Assembly (NCBI GenBank): GCA_964445765.1
Contig: CAYULD010000002.1
Span: 467,856-531,855 of the forward strand
Length of the DNA: 64,000 bases
Direction of reading: 5' to 3'
DNA from: JANPLD01 sp964445765
GTDB lineage: Bacteria; Pseudomonadota; Alphaproteobacteria; Rickettsiales; UBA8987
This document shows, piece by piece, positions 42,920-52,336 of the stretch (its first letter is position 1; every line of letters starts with the position of its first letter). The notes beneath the pieces are model-generated. The model saw only the letters and a program-made list of their open reading frames with translations, ran no database searches and had not been told where the DNA came from. Position numbers and translations under genes: made by a program.

Positions 42920-44271
42920 TGAAATTTTCTTATAAAATTCTTGTTTTAATTTTTCTATTTTTAATATTTGCTACTGAAAATTCATTAGCAAGAGACCCTA
43001 TTTCTAGAAATAGCATTGAAGATAAACCTGTTGGGCAATCAAGTTTAGCACCTAAGCCAAAACCACTAAATAGAATTGTAACTTCAAAACCAGCATATCA
43101 AAAAGCTCCAAAAGCCGCTTATGATATTGAAAAGCATAAAAGCCCCTCAATTCATAAAGATAGAACGCTTAGTGTTATTGAAAAATTAAGATCTAGAAAA
43201 TTTTTAGATATCCACTCAAATGAAATTAACCCAGTTTATGTTCCCTCTAAAAATCAAATAGATGCTGAGAGATTTCGCCTAAAAAGAAGAAATTTTGCCA
43301 ATTTTTCTAAGAGAGAATATATTAAATTAGCTGATAGGCTTTTTCTGCATCACAATTATACAGATGCCACTTATTTCAGAAGAAAAGGGCTTAAGGCTGA
43401 TGGCTTAAAAGATATTCTGCCTGAAGACCCCAAAAAATGGGAAATTAAAGATGATGTTGAGCTAGATGACCTCTTAAAATCAAGAATTGCATTGCTTGAA
43501 TCACTCTCAATTAATAGTGTTTATGTTGCCCCCAATGCGGCGGCAAAATCTCTAGTTTTCTATGATTGCTGGGTCTCTCAAGCAAAAAATAAATGGGCTG
43601 ATGATAGAACAAATTGTAAAATGGCGTTTAAGGATGTTAATTCATACTTACACGGAATTTATGAAGAAACGAAATTCAAAGGCTTAGCAGAAGTTATTTC
43701 AGGATATTCCTTCACTGATATTGATGATAATTACAAGCCTTTCAAATCTAGCGGGGAGGAGGAAGAGCAATATGAAGGAAATTACGCCGCAGAGCTTGTG
43801 AGGGTTATTGAAAATAGAATTAAAGATGATGAAGCAAGAAGAATTTCTGAAGAAAAAATCAAAGCCTCCAAGAAAGATGAGGCAGGCAATTTCATTTATG
43901 CAAGGGGTGGTAGTGGCAGTGATTTAATGTATCTTGCTTATTTTGATAGAAAATCTTTCACGCTTAACCCAAATGCTAAGGAAGAGCTTGATAAAGTAGC
44001 GGAGCAAATTAAAAAATCAAACCCGCCTTCTGTTATAATTAATGGTCATACGGATAAATCAGTTGGTGATGATGAAGCGATGGTTCTTTCTAAAAAAAGA
44101 GCGGATGCCGCAAGGGATTATTTAATAGGCAAAGGCATTAATAAAAATCTTTTCAGAACCTTTGGTTTTGGCAGAAATGATAATATAGTTCCTAATGAAG
44201 AAGGCAAGGAAGTGCTTGCTAATAGACGCGTTGAAATAATCTTCAAAGGCGAAGTTAAGAAAGAAAAATAA
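42919..44271 (+). CDS. OmpA-family cell-envelope protein
   Basis: A 450-residue protein with a signal peptide (residues 1-24, ending SLA) and a long, mostly helical middle region that is Lys-rich and of unknown fold. The C-terminal 110 residues form an OmpA-like peptidoglycan-binding domain: VIINGHTDKSVGDDEAMVLSKKRADAARDYL, RTFGFGRND and NRRVEIIFKG. The usual Asp and Arg that contact diaminopimelate are in HTDKS and NRRVEI. It probably links outer structures to peptidoglycan. It overlaps iscX by one base, an odd pairing. Confidence 0.85.
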   Translation: MKFSYKILVLIFLFLIFATENSLARDPISRNSIEDKPVGQSSLAPKPKPLNRIVTSKPAYQKAPKAAYDIEKHKSPSIHKDRTLSVIEKLRSRKFLDIHSNEINPVYVPSKNQIDAERFRLKRRNFANFSKREYIKLADRLFLHHNYTDATYFRRKGLKADGLKDILPEDPKKWEIKDDVELDDLLKSRIALLESLSINSVYVAPNAAAKSLVFYDCWVSQAKNKWADDRTNCKMAFKDVNSYLHGIYEETKFKGLAEVISGYSFTDIDDNYKPFKSSGEEEEQYEGNYAAELVRVIENRIKDDEARRISEEKIKASKKDEAGNFIYARGGSGSDLMYLAYFDRKSFTLNPNAKEELDKVAEQIKKSNPPSVIINGHTDKSVGDDEAMVLSKKRADAARDYLIGKGINKNLFRTFGFGRNDNIVPNEEGKEVLANRRVEIIFKGEVKKEK

Positions 44272-44278
44272 TAACTTT

Positions 44279-45034
44279 CTAAATTTTGTAAGGCTTAATA
44301 TATTTTATACCCTTTAAGAGAATTTTTATAGCCTGATAATGTATTAAAAATATTGTCTTAAAAGTTACGAGTGGGTTTTTTAGAAAGGTTTTTATAAGGC
44401 TTTTTTTAGTTAAATTTTCTAACTTTCCATTTAATGAAGTTATAAGTTTTGCTTGGTTTTCATCATTATAATAATCAATAATGATAGATATTTTATCATT
44501 AATAACTCTAAAAGAAAATTTGTAATAGCCATCTATCTTAAAAAAAGGTGATACAAAAAATAGCTTTTTTGCGGTTATAATATCATCATTTTTTATTTCT
44601 GATAAATCTGGCTTATAACAAATATATGAATGGGTTTCACCAAAAGTGTTATTAACCTCACAAATAACTGCTTTTAAGATATTTTCTGAATCATAACAGA
44701 AGAAAAAACTCACCGGATTAAAAACATAACCTAAAATTCTTGGGTGAGTGATTAATATAATTTTTGGGTTTTCAATATTAACATTATTTTCAGATAAAAT
44801 TTTCTGTGCCCAGTTTTTTAGAGGTTTTCCATCCCTCTCAGCGTGATCTTTATCATAAAAACTTAAAATGCCAAATTTATTATGGGGTAAAAATTTTTTT
44901 AGATTTTCAATTTTATCTAGCGGAATTGAGAGATAATAAACATTATAACTAAAGCCATTAACTTTTGGTAAAAGCCTTTTATGCATTACTTTTGCAGAAA
45001 AAATATTTATATCATTTATAAAATCAGCTTTCAT
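44279..45034 (-). CDS. DUF1365 family protein
   Basis: A 251-residue protein with the DUF1365 pattern: KVMHKRLLPKVNGFSYNVYYL at the N-terminus, then FYDKDHAERDGKPL, ILGYVFNPVSFFFCYD, AVICEVNNTFGETHSYI and KLFFVSPFFKIDGYYKFSF. In many proteobacteria the gene lies beside a flavin amine oxidase and a cyclopropane-type fatty acid methyltransferase and takes part in modified (for example furan) fatty-acid synthesis; an amine oxidase of that kind is at 49130. It overlaps the end of obgE by 4 bp. Confidence 0.9.
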   Translation of the reverse strand: MKADFINDINIFSAKVMHKRLLPKVNGFSYNVYYLSIPLDKIENLKKFLPHNKFGILSFYDKDHAERDGKPLKNWAQKILSENNVNIENPKIILITHPRILGYVFNPVSFFFCYDSENILKAVICEVNNTFGETHSYICYKPDLSEIKNDDIITAKKLFFVSPFFKIDGYYKFSFRVINDKISIIIDYYNDENQAKLITSLNGKLENLTKKSLIKTFLKNPLVTFKTIFLIHYQAIKILLKGIKYIKPYKI

Positions 45035-46023
45035 TTAGCTATATCTACAATTTCAAGTAATTTTCTTTGCACTTCAACAATGCCTTTTCCAGTAATGCCA
45101 GATATTGCATAAACTTTGCCACCGGCTTTTCTCTGTAAGGATTTAACTTTTTTTGCTATTTCTTCTTCAGGGATTGCATCAATTTTATTAATACAAACAA
45201 TTTCTTCTTTCTCAGCTAATAATTCACTATAATTTTTAAGCTCTTTTCTAATTATGCTGTAATTTTTAAGAAAATTTTCATCAGTGCCATCAACTAAGTG
45301 TAAAATTACCCTGCTTCTTTCAATATGCTTTAGAAATCTATGACCTAAGCCGTGTCCAAGTGATGCCCCTTCAATTAAGCCCGGAATATCTGATATTACA
45401 AACTCTCTATTATCAACATAAGAAACACCAAGCTGCGGTTTTAGAGTGGTAAAAGGATAATCAGCAATTTTTGGTTTTGCCCTAGTAGTTACTGATAGAA
45501 AAGTTGATTTGCCTGCATTAGGCAAGCCAACCAAGCCAACATCAGAGATAAGTTTTAGCTTTAGCCAAACCCACATTTCTTGCCCCTTCCACCCCGGCGT
45601 TGATTTTCTTGGTGCACGATTTGTAGATGACTTAAAGTGAGTATTACCAAAACCGCCATCGCCACCTTTTAAGAATATACCATCGTGAGATTCATCAGTG
45701 ATATCCATTAGCAAAGTTTTACCATCTTCCATAAAAATTTGCGTGCCGATTGGAACATTCAAAATTATATTTTTTCCGTCGCTTCCTTTTCTAAGTGCAC
45801 CTTTGCCTTGCTCACCATTGCCCGCCTTAAAATGTTGGGTGTATCTGTAATCAATTAAAGTGTTGAGATCTTTATTAATTTTGATGATTATATCACCACC
45901 TTTGCCACCATCGCCACCATTAGGGCCACCGAATGGCACATTTGCCTCTCTTCTGAAGGCAACGCAACCATTACCGCCATCACCGCTTTTTACAAAAATT
46001 TTAGCTTCATCAAGAAAATGCAT
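45031..46023 (-). CDS. obgE: Obg GTPase (CgtA)
   Basis: A 330-residue essential GTPase for 50S ribosome maturation and stress control. The N-terminal Obg fold is glycine-rich (KSGDGGNGCVAFRREANVPFGGPNGG), followed by the G domain with GLPNAGKSTFLS (G1), DYPFTTL, DIPGLIEGAS (G3), NKID (G4) and SGITGKG (G5). The C-terminal OCT domain of some homologues is absent, which is normal in this size class. It starts the obgE-DUF1365 transcript. rplU and rpmA, its usual partners, are at 58375, far away. Confidence 0.97.
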   Translation of the reverse strand: MHFLDEAKIFVKSGDGGNGCVAFRREANVPFGGPNGGDGGKGGDIIIKINKDLNTLIDYRYTQHFKAGNGEQGKGALRKGSDGKNIILNVPIGTQIFMEDGKTLLMDITDESHDGIFLKGGDGGFGNTHFKSSTNRAPRKSTPGWKGQEMWVWLKLKLISDVGLVGLPNAGKSTFLSVTTRAKPKIADYPFTTLKPQLGVSYVDNREFVISDIPGLIEGASLGHGLGHRFLKHIERSRVILHLVDGTDENFLKNYSIIRKELKNYSELLAEKEEIVCINKIDAIPEEEIAKKVKSLQRKAGGKVYAISGITGKGIVEVQRKLLEIVDIAK

Positions 46024-46080
46024 AGAAATAAAAGATGTTATTATATTTGCTGATTATATAGTTATAGCAGGAATATAATT

Positions 46081-47952
46081 TTATTCATCATTAAAGAATT
46101 TGCGTTTTGTTCTAGCGAATTTGTCATAAAATTCTCTATCTTCAACGGTTATACCTTGCCCCGGTAATATAGTTGGTTTGATTAAAATTACTGTTTCAGT
46201 AAGATTAGTTTTCTTAATTACACTCTTAAATGCATTACCTAAGAATGGAATTGAGCCAATACCCGGAACGCCCTGATCGGTGTTTTCCCCTCTATCTTCA
46301 AGCAAGCCACCTATCATCATAACATCACCACTTTTAGTGCGAAGAACCGTATCAAGCTCTTTAACTTCAACCACTGGGATTCTAGAATTTACCGCGGTAT
46401 TTGAATCCAACCTATCTTTAATAAGTGCGATACTTGGGTCATCAACCCTTTCAGAAACTTTTGTAATAGTTGGGCGAACATGCATAGTTATTTCATTTCT
46501 TCTTAAATCAATAGATGGTTGAATTGAGAGAATTATTCCAATCGGAACGGTTTTTATCTCGCTGGTTATAGAAACATTTCTATTATCAATACCACCAAGC
46601 CCAGTATTTGTTTGTTGATCACCAAGTGCAACGGTGAAATAAACTTCATTTTTAGAGAAGTTTAGAACTGCTGTTTGGTTGTTAAGGGTGCTAATTCTTG
46701 GGTTTGAAAGTGATCTAGTAACACCGAAAACTTGTAATAAATTTACTGAATTTTGAAGGGTGTTTCCGCTATTTCCAAAAAGCTCTGTAGGTAAAATAGT
46801 AAATTTGAAAATATCAGTATTTGAGCCAACCACATTATAATTCAAGTTCAAGCTACCACCATCAACGGTGCTTGCACCTTCAGTTACCAATGCCCAGTTT
46901 ATACCAGACGAATATTCATCTTTAAGGCTAACTTCAACTACTTTTGCTTCAATTAAAACTTGGGAAGTCATTGAAATATGGATACTATCAAGATATTCTT
47001 TTATTGCATCGTGCTGTTTAGTGTTTGCTAAAATAGTTATAATACCAGCGTTTCTATTTGATGATAAAATTGATGCACCATTTGGTGCAACCATACCAAC
47101 CATTCCCATACCCATACCGCCACCTGCACCGCCAGCCATACCACCGGCTTGCCCACCAGCCATACCGCCTTGCATACCGCCACCCATCATACCACCGCCC
47201 ATCATACCACCCATAGGCGGAATAGGTTGACCATTTTCATCAACCCTTCTTTCTTGGCCATAAATATTTAATATTTGACCAATCCCCATTTCAATATTGC
47301 CCCAGAAATTACCATCACCGCCAGTTATAACTAAATTATTTGATGAGCCACTATTAACAGTTGCATTTGCACCGCCAGTTGCACCGCTACCGCCAACTGA
47401 AATACTAGCATTCACATTAGAATTTGCAGTTCTAGTAATATCAAGAATATTAAAACGATATGTTTTAACTACTGGATAATCTTTCGCAATTTTCAGAACA
47501 CCATTTTCAAATTTATAGTTAAGATCAGCCATTTCAGCGATTCTTTTTATAACTTCTGAAAAGGGTTTTTCGTGAGCGATAAAAATTATATTTCCTTTGA
47601 TGTCTTTATCAATTTCAACATCAACTTCAGCTTTTCTGCATATTTCAAGAATAACCTCTTTAAGTTCAACATTTTCATTAACAGAAACAGAAACTAATTT
47701 ATCATTTTCAATTTCAAGTTTTGTTGGGTTTTTTACAAGATTTTTAATTTCAGGAAGTTTTAACTCAGGAGAGATTAAATTAATTTTTTTATCTTTGTTA
47801 TTATTCTCATTTTTAGGGCGAGTAATTTGCATATAGTCTTCCCTATCAAGCTTGCGATATGGGTCAATAAAATCATTTTTATTTCTATCAAAATGCTTGC
47901 AGGAAGATAAAATAAAACAAATTAAAAATGTATGTATTAGAAGTTTTCTCAT
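46081..47952 (-). CDS. secretin (type IV pilus/type II secretion, MshL/PilQ-like lipoprotein)
   Basis: A 623-residue outer-membrane secretin with a lipoprotein signal (MRKLLIHTFLICFILSSC, Cys18). Residues ~85-165 are an STN/N0-like domain (VSVNENVELKEVILEICRKAEVDVEID). A Gly/Met-rich insert at ~242-289 (MMGGGMMGGGMQGGMAGG) breaks the N-domain. The C-terminal secretin core has LIEAKVVEVSLKDEYSSGINW, VTRSLSNPRISTLNNQTAVL and VMMIGGLLEDRGENTDQGVPGIGSIPFLGNAF, which is diagnostic. It forms the gated ring for pili or exported proteins. The prepilin peptidase gene lies next to it. ATG at 47952 is chosen because the signal sequence begins there. Confidence 0.93.
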   Translation of the reverse strand: MRKLLIHTFLICFILSSCKHFDRNKNDFIDPYRKLDREDYMQITRPKNENNNKDKKINLISPELKLPEIKNLVKNPTKLEIENDKLVSVSVNENVELKEVILEICRKAEVDVEIDKDIKGNIIFIAHEKPFSEVIKRIAEMADLNYKFENGVLKIAKDYPVVKTYRFNILDITRTANSNVNASISVGGSGATGGANATVNSGSSNNLVITGGDGNFWGNIEMGIGQILNIYGQERRVDENGQPIPPMGGMMGGGMMGGGMQGGMAGGQAGGMAGGAGGGMGMGMVGMVAPNGASILSSNRNAGIITILANTKQHDAIKEYLDSIHISMTSQVLIEAKVVEVSLKDEYSSGINWALVTEGASTVDGGSLNLNYNVVGSNTDIFKFTILPTELFGNSGNTLQNSVNLLQVFGVTRSLSNPRISTLNNQTAVLNFSKNEVYFTVALGDQQTNTGLGGIDNRNVSITSEIKTVPIGIILSIQPSIDLRRNEITMHVRPTITKVSERVDDPSIALIKDRLDSNTAVNSRIPVVEVKELDTVLRTKSGDVMMIGGLLEDRGENTDQGVPGIGSIPFLGNAFKSVIKKTNLTETVILIKPTILPGQGITVEDREFYDKFARTKRKFFNDE

Positions 47953-48029
47953 CAGATAAGTATAATTCTGAATATAGTTCACAATTTAGATTAATACTTT
48001 TTTATAGTTTAGTGCAATAAATAATTTAT

Positions 48030-48830
48030 TTAATAAAAAATTTGTTGCACAAAATTGTTAAACATAACTGAAATATTAGGAAAAATAACACAGATAAATA
48101 ATGCAAAAGATAAAGAAGGGCCAAATGGAAATATCTCAGACTTCTTGAAAATACGCCAAATTATTGCAAGAATAATTCCGCTTAAACCTGAAAGAAATAA
48201 ATATATTGGTAATAATTCAAATGATATAAATGCACCACTTGCAAGGAATAATTTTACATCACCAAGCCCAAGCCCTTCTCTTTTTTTCCATAAATAAACG
48301 CCCCAGCGAAGTAAAAGCGAAACGCCTAAATAAAACCCGCAATTAATAAAAAAATCTATTAAAGATAAATCATTTTTATAAGAATTAAAAACGCCAAGAA
48401 TAAAGATGAAAATATTCACCTCATCAGGAATTATATAATGTTCAAAATCTATTGCGGAGAGAACTATAATTGCAAAGGCGAGCAAACTAAAAATTATTGC
48501 ATCTGCAATTTCAAAGAAATAAAAATTCAAAAAAAAGCTGAGTGAAACTAAAATTTCAATTATGAAATATTTTACGCCATATTTTGTGCTACAATATCTG
48601 CACTTGCCTAGGCTAAAAATATAAGAAAATATTGGTATTAAATCAATAAACCCAAGTTTTGTATTGCAAATTGTGCATTCAGATCTTTTAGAAACCCAAT
48701 TTATATCTCTTGGCATTCTATATATTAATGCAGTTGCAAAACTGCCCATTATAGCACCAAATATACTTGCAATGCCTAATAATAAAAATCTCTCTTGAGT
48801 AAAAAATTCTGTTAAATAATCTATATTCAT
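48030..48830 (-). CDS. pilD: prepilin peptidase (A24, PilD/GspO)
   Basis: A 266-residue polytopic membrane aspartic protease that cleaves and methylates type IV prepilins and pseudopilins. The cytoplasmic zinc motif has Cys52/Cys55 and Cys77/Cys80 (CTICN ... CRYCS). Catalytic Asp128 is in SAIDFEHYIIPD and Asp191 in GLGLGDVKL. About eight hydrophobic helices are visible. It is downstream-facing to the secretin gene, 47 bp apart. Its start codon is directly adjacent, with no gap, to that of the divergent FliN-like gene. Confidence 0.95.
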   Translation of the reverse strand: MNIDYLTEFFTQERFLLLGIASIFGAIMGSFATALIYRMPRDINWVSKRSECTICNTKLGFIDLIPIFSYIFSLGKCRYCSTKYGVKYFIIEILVSLSFFLNFYFFEIADAIIFSLLAFAIIVLSAIDFEHYIIPDEVNIFIFILGVFNSYKNDLSLIDFFINCGFYLGVSLLLRWGVYLWKKREGLGLGDVKLFLASGAFISFELLPIYLFLSGLSGIILAIIWRIFKKSEIFPFGPSLSFALFICVIFPNISVMFNNFVQQIFY

Positions 48831-49133
48831 ATGGAAGAAAATATTACAGAAAATAAAACATCAGAAAAGCAGGATGAAGAAAATCTAACCTCTAAACTTC
48901 AAGGTTTTTCTGATTTGATGCTTAATTGCAAAGTTTTACTTGGTAAAATTAGAATGCCAGTTGCACAATTTTTGAAACTTAGCAGGGGCAGTATAATTGA
49001 ACTTCCTATGCGAAAAACTGATCCAGTATCAGTGCTGGTGAACAATAAAAAAGTTGCTGATGCGGATATTGTTATCAAAGGTGATAATATATCAGTTGAG
49101 GTTATAAAATCTTATAAAAAACCAAAAGTTTAA
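48831..49133 (+). CDS. fliN: FliN-like flagellar motor switch protein (SpoA domain)
   Basis: A 100-residue protein. After a charged N-terminus (residues 1-25), the SpoA/FliN domain runs to the end: VLLGKIRMPVAQFLKLSRGSIIELPMRKTDPVSV, then VNNKKVADADIVIKGDNISVEVI. FliN forms the C-ring of the flagellar motor; type III secretion homologues (SctQ) share the domain. With a FliK-like gene at 13179 a flagellum is likely, although no other flagellar genes are in the window. It is divergent from pilD with no intergenic base and overlaps the convergent amine oxidase by 4 bp. Confidence 0.85.
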   Translation: MEENITENKTSEKQDEENLTSKLQGFSDLMLNCKVLLGKIRMPVAQFLKLSRGSIIELPMRKTDPVSVLVNNKKVADADIVIKGDNISVEVIKSYKKPKV

Positions 49134-50368
49134 TTCTTAAAAATTTTATTGCAGATATTAACCGCTGAGGCATAGCCATCTTCGTGGAAGCCATATTTTA
49201 GATAAGCCCCACAATAATAAGTGTTATTTTTACCTTGAATTTCATCAATTTTTTCTTGGGCGGATATTGCTTGCTCATCAAATATTGGATGTTCAAAAAT
49301 ATATTCATCAAATATTTTTTCTTTTGCAGGTAAATTTTTTGAATTTAGCGTTATAATAATTGGCGTTTTAGTTTTTAGATTTTGCAATCTATTCATCCAA
49401 TAGCTAAGTGAAACATCACTATTATTATCACATTTTTCTGAGCTTAAATAAACCCAGCTACTCCAAGCGTTTTTATTTTTTGGCATAAAATTTTCATCAC
49501 AATGAACAATAATTTTATTTGGCTGATATTTTATATTACCAATTAAATTAACTTCATCATCACTTGGGTTTTCAAGCATTTTTATTGCTTGGTCTGAATG
49601 GCAAGCAAATATTATTTTTTCAAAAATATGCTCAATATTATGCTCATCAATAATTTTAATTTTATCACCACGAATAACTTTTTTAACAGCATTATTAATT
49701 TTGATTTTATCACTAAAACCAGCGATTAATTTTTTTACATATTCCCTGCTGCCACCAGTAACTGTGAACCATTGCGGTTGCTGATTAACTGTTAAAAGCC
49801 CGTGATTATCAAAAAATTTTATAAAACTTCTCGCGGGATAATCTAACATTGTTGAAATTGGGGTGCTCCAAATTGCACCGCCCATTGCAAGTAAATAATA
49901 ATTCTTAAACCAACTGCCAAGTTTAAGCTCTGCTAAGCATTCGCCTAATGTAAGGTTTGAGTTTATATATTTTTTAGCTTTTTTGTTAAAGGTTAAAATA
50001 TCAAAAAGCATTTTATAAAATTGTGGGCGAAGAAAGTTTTTTTTCTGAGCAAAAACCGCTTTTGGTGCAGGCGTGCCATATTCAAGCCAGCCATTTGCAA
50101 TAGATACGCCAAAAGACATATCGGTTTTTTCAACCTTGACATTTAGCTCATCAAATAATTTTGTAAGAAGGGGATAATTTCTATAATTAAAAACAATAAA
50201 ACCTGTATCAACTGCAATTTTTTGATTATCTAAGTTAATATCAATGGTTCTGCTATGGCCACCAATATAATTATTTTTTTCAAAGATAGTTACATCATAA
50301 CCTTTTTTATTAAGGTTATAAGCTGCACCCAAGCCGGAAATTCCAGCCCCAATTATTGCAATTTTCAT
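49130..50368 (-). CDS. FAD-dependent amine oxidase family protein
   Basis: A 412-residue NAD(P)/FAD-binding protein. The N-terminus MKIAIIGAGISGLGAAYNLNKKGYDVTIFEKN is the FAD-binding beta-alpha-beta; the GGHSRTI segment follows, and TGFIVFNYRNYPLL is characteristic of the group that lies next to DUF1365 and fatty-acid methyltransferases. A substrate domain with WSSWVYLSSEKCDNNSDVSLSYWMNRLQNL is typical for this subgroup, and the protein ends YCGAYLKYGFHEDGYASAVN. DUF1365 is 4 kb away (44279), not adjacent as usual. It lies 18 bp downstream of a sensor kinase gene. Confidence 0.88.
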   Translation of the reverse strand: MKIAIIGAGISGLGAAYNLNKKGYDVTIFEKNNYIGGHSRTIDINLDNQKIAVDTGFIVFNYRNYPLLTKLFDELNVKVEKTDMSFGVSIANGWLEYGTPAPKAVFAQKKNFLRPQFYKMLFDILTFNKKAKKYINSNLTLGECLAELKLGSWFKNYYLLAMGGAIWSTPISTMLDYPARSFIKFFDNHGLLTVNQQPQWFTVTGGSREYVKKLIAGFSDKIKINNAVKKVIRGDKIKIIDEHNIEHIFEKIIFACHSDQAIKMLENPSDDEVNLIGNIKYQPNKIIVHCDENFMPKNKNAWSSWVYLSSEKCDNNSDVSLSYWMNRLQNLKTKTPIIITLNSKNLPAKEKIFDEYIFEHPIFDEQAISAQEKIDEIQGKNNTYYCGAYLKYGFHEDGYASAVNICNKIFKN

Positions 50369-50386
50369 AGTGATTATAAGATTATT

Positions 50387-51448
50387 TTAATATTTTTTTG
50401 GAATTTCAATTTTGGTAATTAGCCCCTGCGGATTATTATCATAAACTGAAATTTTACCTTTATGTAAATTAATAACCGCTTTAACTAAACTTAAACCAAG
50501 CCCGTTACCTTTAGATTTTCTGCAAGTTTCCGCACGATAAAATCTATCAAATATTTTTTCTTTATCAACATCACTAACGCCATAACCATTATCTGCAAAT
50601 ATGATATAAATATTTAGCTTATCTTGATATAAACTGATTTTTATAAGGCCATTTTCTGGGGTGAATTTTATTGAGTTATCCAAGACATTTGCAAAAGCTT
50701 GAAACAGCAAATTTTTATCACAAATATTTTCAATATTATTAAGTAATGATTCTATTTTAATATTTTTTTCATTTGCAATAGGCTCATATAAATCAATTAA
50801 ATCTGCAATTAAATTTTTAAGATTAACCTTTTCAAAATTGCTGATTTGCTTGCCTTTTTCAATATTACTGATTCTTAAAATTGCGTTGAAGGTTTGCAAT
50901 AAATTATCGGCCTCTTTAATTAATTTATTGGCATATTTTGGATTTTGCGAAGTGAGTTTGAAATCTTCTAAGTCATTTCTAAGCCTTGTAAGTGGCGTTC
51001 TTAAATCGTGGGCTATGTTATCTGAGGCTAATTTCACATCATTAACCAAATTTTCTATGGTTTCTAGCATTTCATTTAGAACGAATGAGAGGTTGCTCAA
51101 ATCATCCCATTTGCTATCAATATTTATTCTGCCAGATAAATCACCGGTTGCCATAATTTTTCCGGCGGTTTTGGCAATAATATTTATTCTATTAACAACA
51201 AAAACGCTTAAGAAAAAGCTAATGCTTGCCACTAAAAACATTAGAAAAATACTAACACTGCCTAGGGTTAAAATTTTTTCATAAGTGTTAGCACTTATTG
51301 CAACTTTATCATCTGAAATATATTCCCCTTTTGAATAAGCAAAAATGAAATATCCCAGAATTATTGCTGAAATACTTAGTATAAAGGCGAATAAAACCGC
51401 CATTTTGAAGCTGGAGCTATGATAATATTTTCTATCAGTAAAAGGCAC
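50387..51448 (-). CDS. sensor histidine kinase
   Basis: A 353-residue kinase with two membrane helices (residues ~15-38 and ~60-85) and only about 20 residues between them outside the cell, so the signal is probably sensed in the membrane. A HAMP domain (~86-135) and HisKA dimerisation domain follow, with the phosphorylated His147 in SDNIAHDLRTPLTRLRND. The HATPase domain has NVLDNSIKFTPENG (N box), ADNGYGVSD (G1) and GNGLGLSLVKAV (G2). It is transcribed with the response regulator 14 bp upstream. Confidence 0.95.
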   Translation of the reverse strand: MPFTDRKYYHSSSFKMAVLFAFILSISAIILGYFIFAYSKGEYISDDKVAISANTYEKILTLGSVSIFLMFLVASISFFLSVFVVNRINIIAKTAGKIMATGDLSGRINIDSKWDDLSNLSFVLNEMLETIENLVNDVKLASDNIAHDLRTPLTRLRNDLEDFKLTSQNPKYANKLIKEADNLLQTFNAILRISNIEKGKQISNFEKVNLKNLIADLIDLYEPIANEKNIKIESLLNNIENICDKNLLFQAFANVLDNSIKFTPENGLIKISLYQDKLNIYIIFADNGYGVSDVDKEKIFDRFYRAETCRKSKGNGLGLSLVKAVINLHKGKISVYDNNPQGLITKIEIPKKY

Positions 51449-51462
51449 TTATGCTACTTTTT

Positions 51463-52164
51463 TTAGGCTTGTGCAAGGTTCACATCATCTTCATCAATTT
51501 TGAAGCCAACACCTCTAATAGTTTTAATTAAAGGTTTAGAAAACCCAGCATCTATCTTGTTTCTAAGCCTGCTCATATGAACATCAATTATATTAGTTTG
51601 TGGATCAAAATTATATTCCCAAACATTTTCAAGCAACATAGTTCTTGTAACAATTTGCCCTTTATTTTTAAGCAAATATTCAAGCAACTTAAATTCTCTT
51701 GCTTGTAAATCAATGGCTTTACCAGCACGAATAACCGCCCTTGAGATTAAATCCACTGATAAATCACCAAGTGTTAATGCGGTTTGCCTTTCTTGAGAAA
51801 AATTATGATTTCTGCGATTTAGGCTTTCAACCCTTGCAACCAATTCATCAAAAGAGAAAGGCTTGGCAAGATAGTCATCACCACCAGCACGAAGGCCTGA
51901 AACTTTTGCATCAATATCACCTAAGGCACTTAGAATTAAAATTGGCGTTGAAATATTATTTTCTCTGAGAGTTTTGATGATTGCAAGACCATCAATTTCT
52001 GGCAGCATTCTATCAGTAATAATAACATCATATTTATCAGATTTACCCTTCTCAAGCCCAGTTTTGCCGTTTTCACAAATATCAATTTTATGGCCTAAAT
52101 CATTAAAGCCTTTTTTGATAAAACTACATATATTCTTATCATCTTCTATGAGAAGTATTTTCAT
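51463..52164 (-). CDS. OmpR-family response regulator
   Basis: A 233-residue two-component regulator. The receiver domain has the acidic pair in LLIEDDKNI, phosphorylated Asp51 in VIITDRMLPEIDG, and the conserved Thr/Lys of ILSAL and GGDDYLAKPFSF. The C-terminal winged helix has LTLGDLSVDLISRAV and DVHMSRLRNKIDAG. It controls genes after phosphorylation by the adjacent sensor kinase. The target genes are unknown; the gene layout suggests response to an envelope signal. Confidence 0.96.
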   Translation of the reverse strand: MKILLIEDDKNICSFIKKGFNDLGHKIDICENGKTGLEKGKSDKYDVIITDRMLPEIDGLAIIKTLRENNISTPILILSALGDIDAKVSGLRAGGDDYLAKPFSFDELVARVESLNRRNHNFSQERQTALTLGDLSVDLISRAVIRAGKAIDLQAREFKLLEYLLKNKGQIVTRTMLLENVWEYNFDPQTNIIDVHMSRLRNKIDAGFSKPLIKTIRGVGFKIDEDDVNLAQA

Positions 52165-52223
52165 TGCAAAACCTTTTGAATTTTCTAAGCCTATCTTAGT
52201 GTTTTATAAATTTAATGAAAAAT

Positions 52224-52244
52224 CCCTCTCCCTTTGGGAGAGGG
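52224..52244. repeat. CCCTCTCCC/GGGAGAGGG hairpin
   Basis: CCCTCTCCC and GGGAGAGGG pair around TTT, followed by TAGGGTGAGGG. I know this type of sequence as a dispersed repeat in many bacterial genomes. Here it is in the intergenic region 52165-52659, which holds no gene apart from repeats. Confidence 0.5.
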
Positions 52245-52282
52245 TAGGGTGAGGGAAATTTTAGTATTTTAGATTGAGGTTT

Positions 52283-52336
52283 GTCATGTTGAGCGCAGCG
52301 AAACATCTAGAGATCCTTCGCTTTGCTCAGGATGAC
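52283..52336. repeat. REP-like palindrome, copy 1
   Basis: A 54-bp imperfect palindrome: GTCATGTTGAGC at the left and GCTCAGGATGAC at the right, with GATCCTTCGC in the middle. It is flanked further out by TTGAGGT and ACCTCAA. Related GTCAT...GAGC palindromes are dispersed in many bacterial genomes. Copies 2 and 3 are near 52480 and 56794. Confidence 0.75.
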
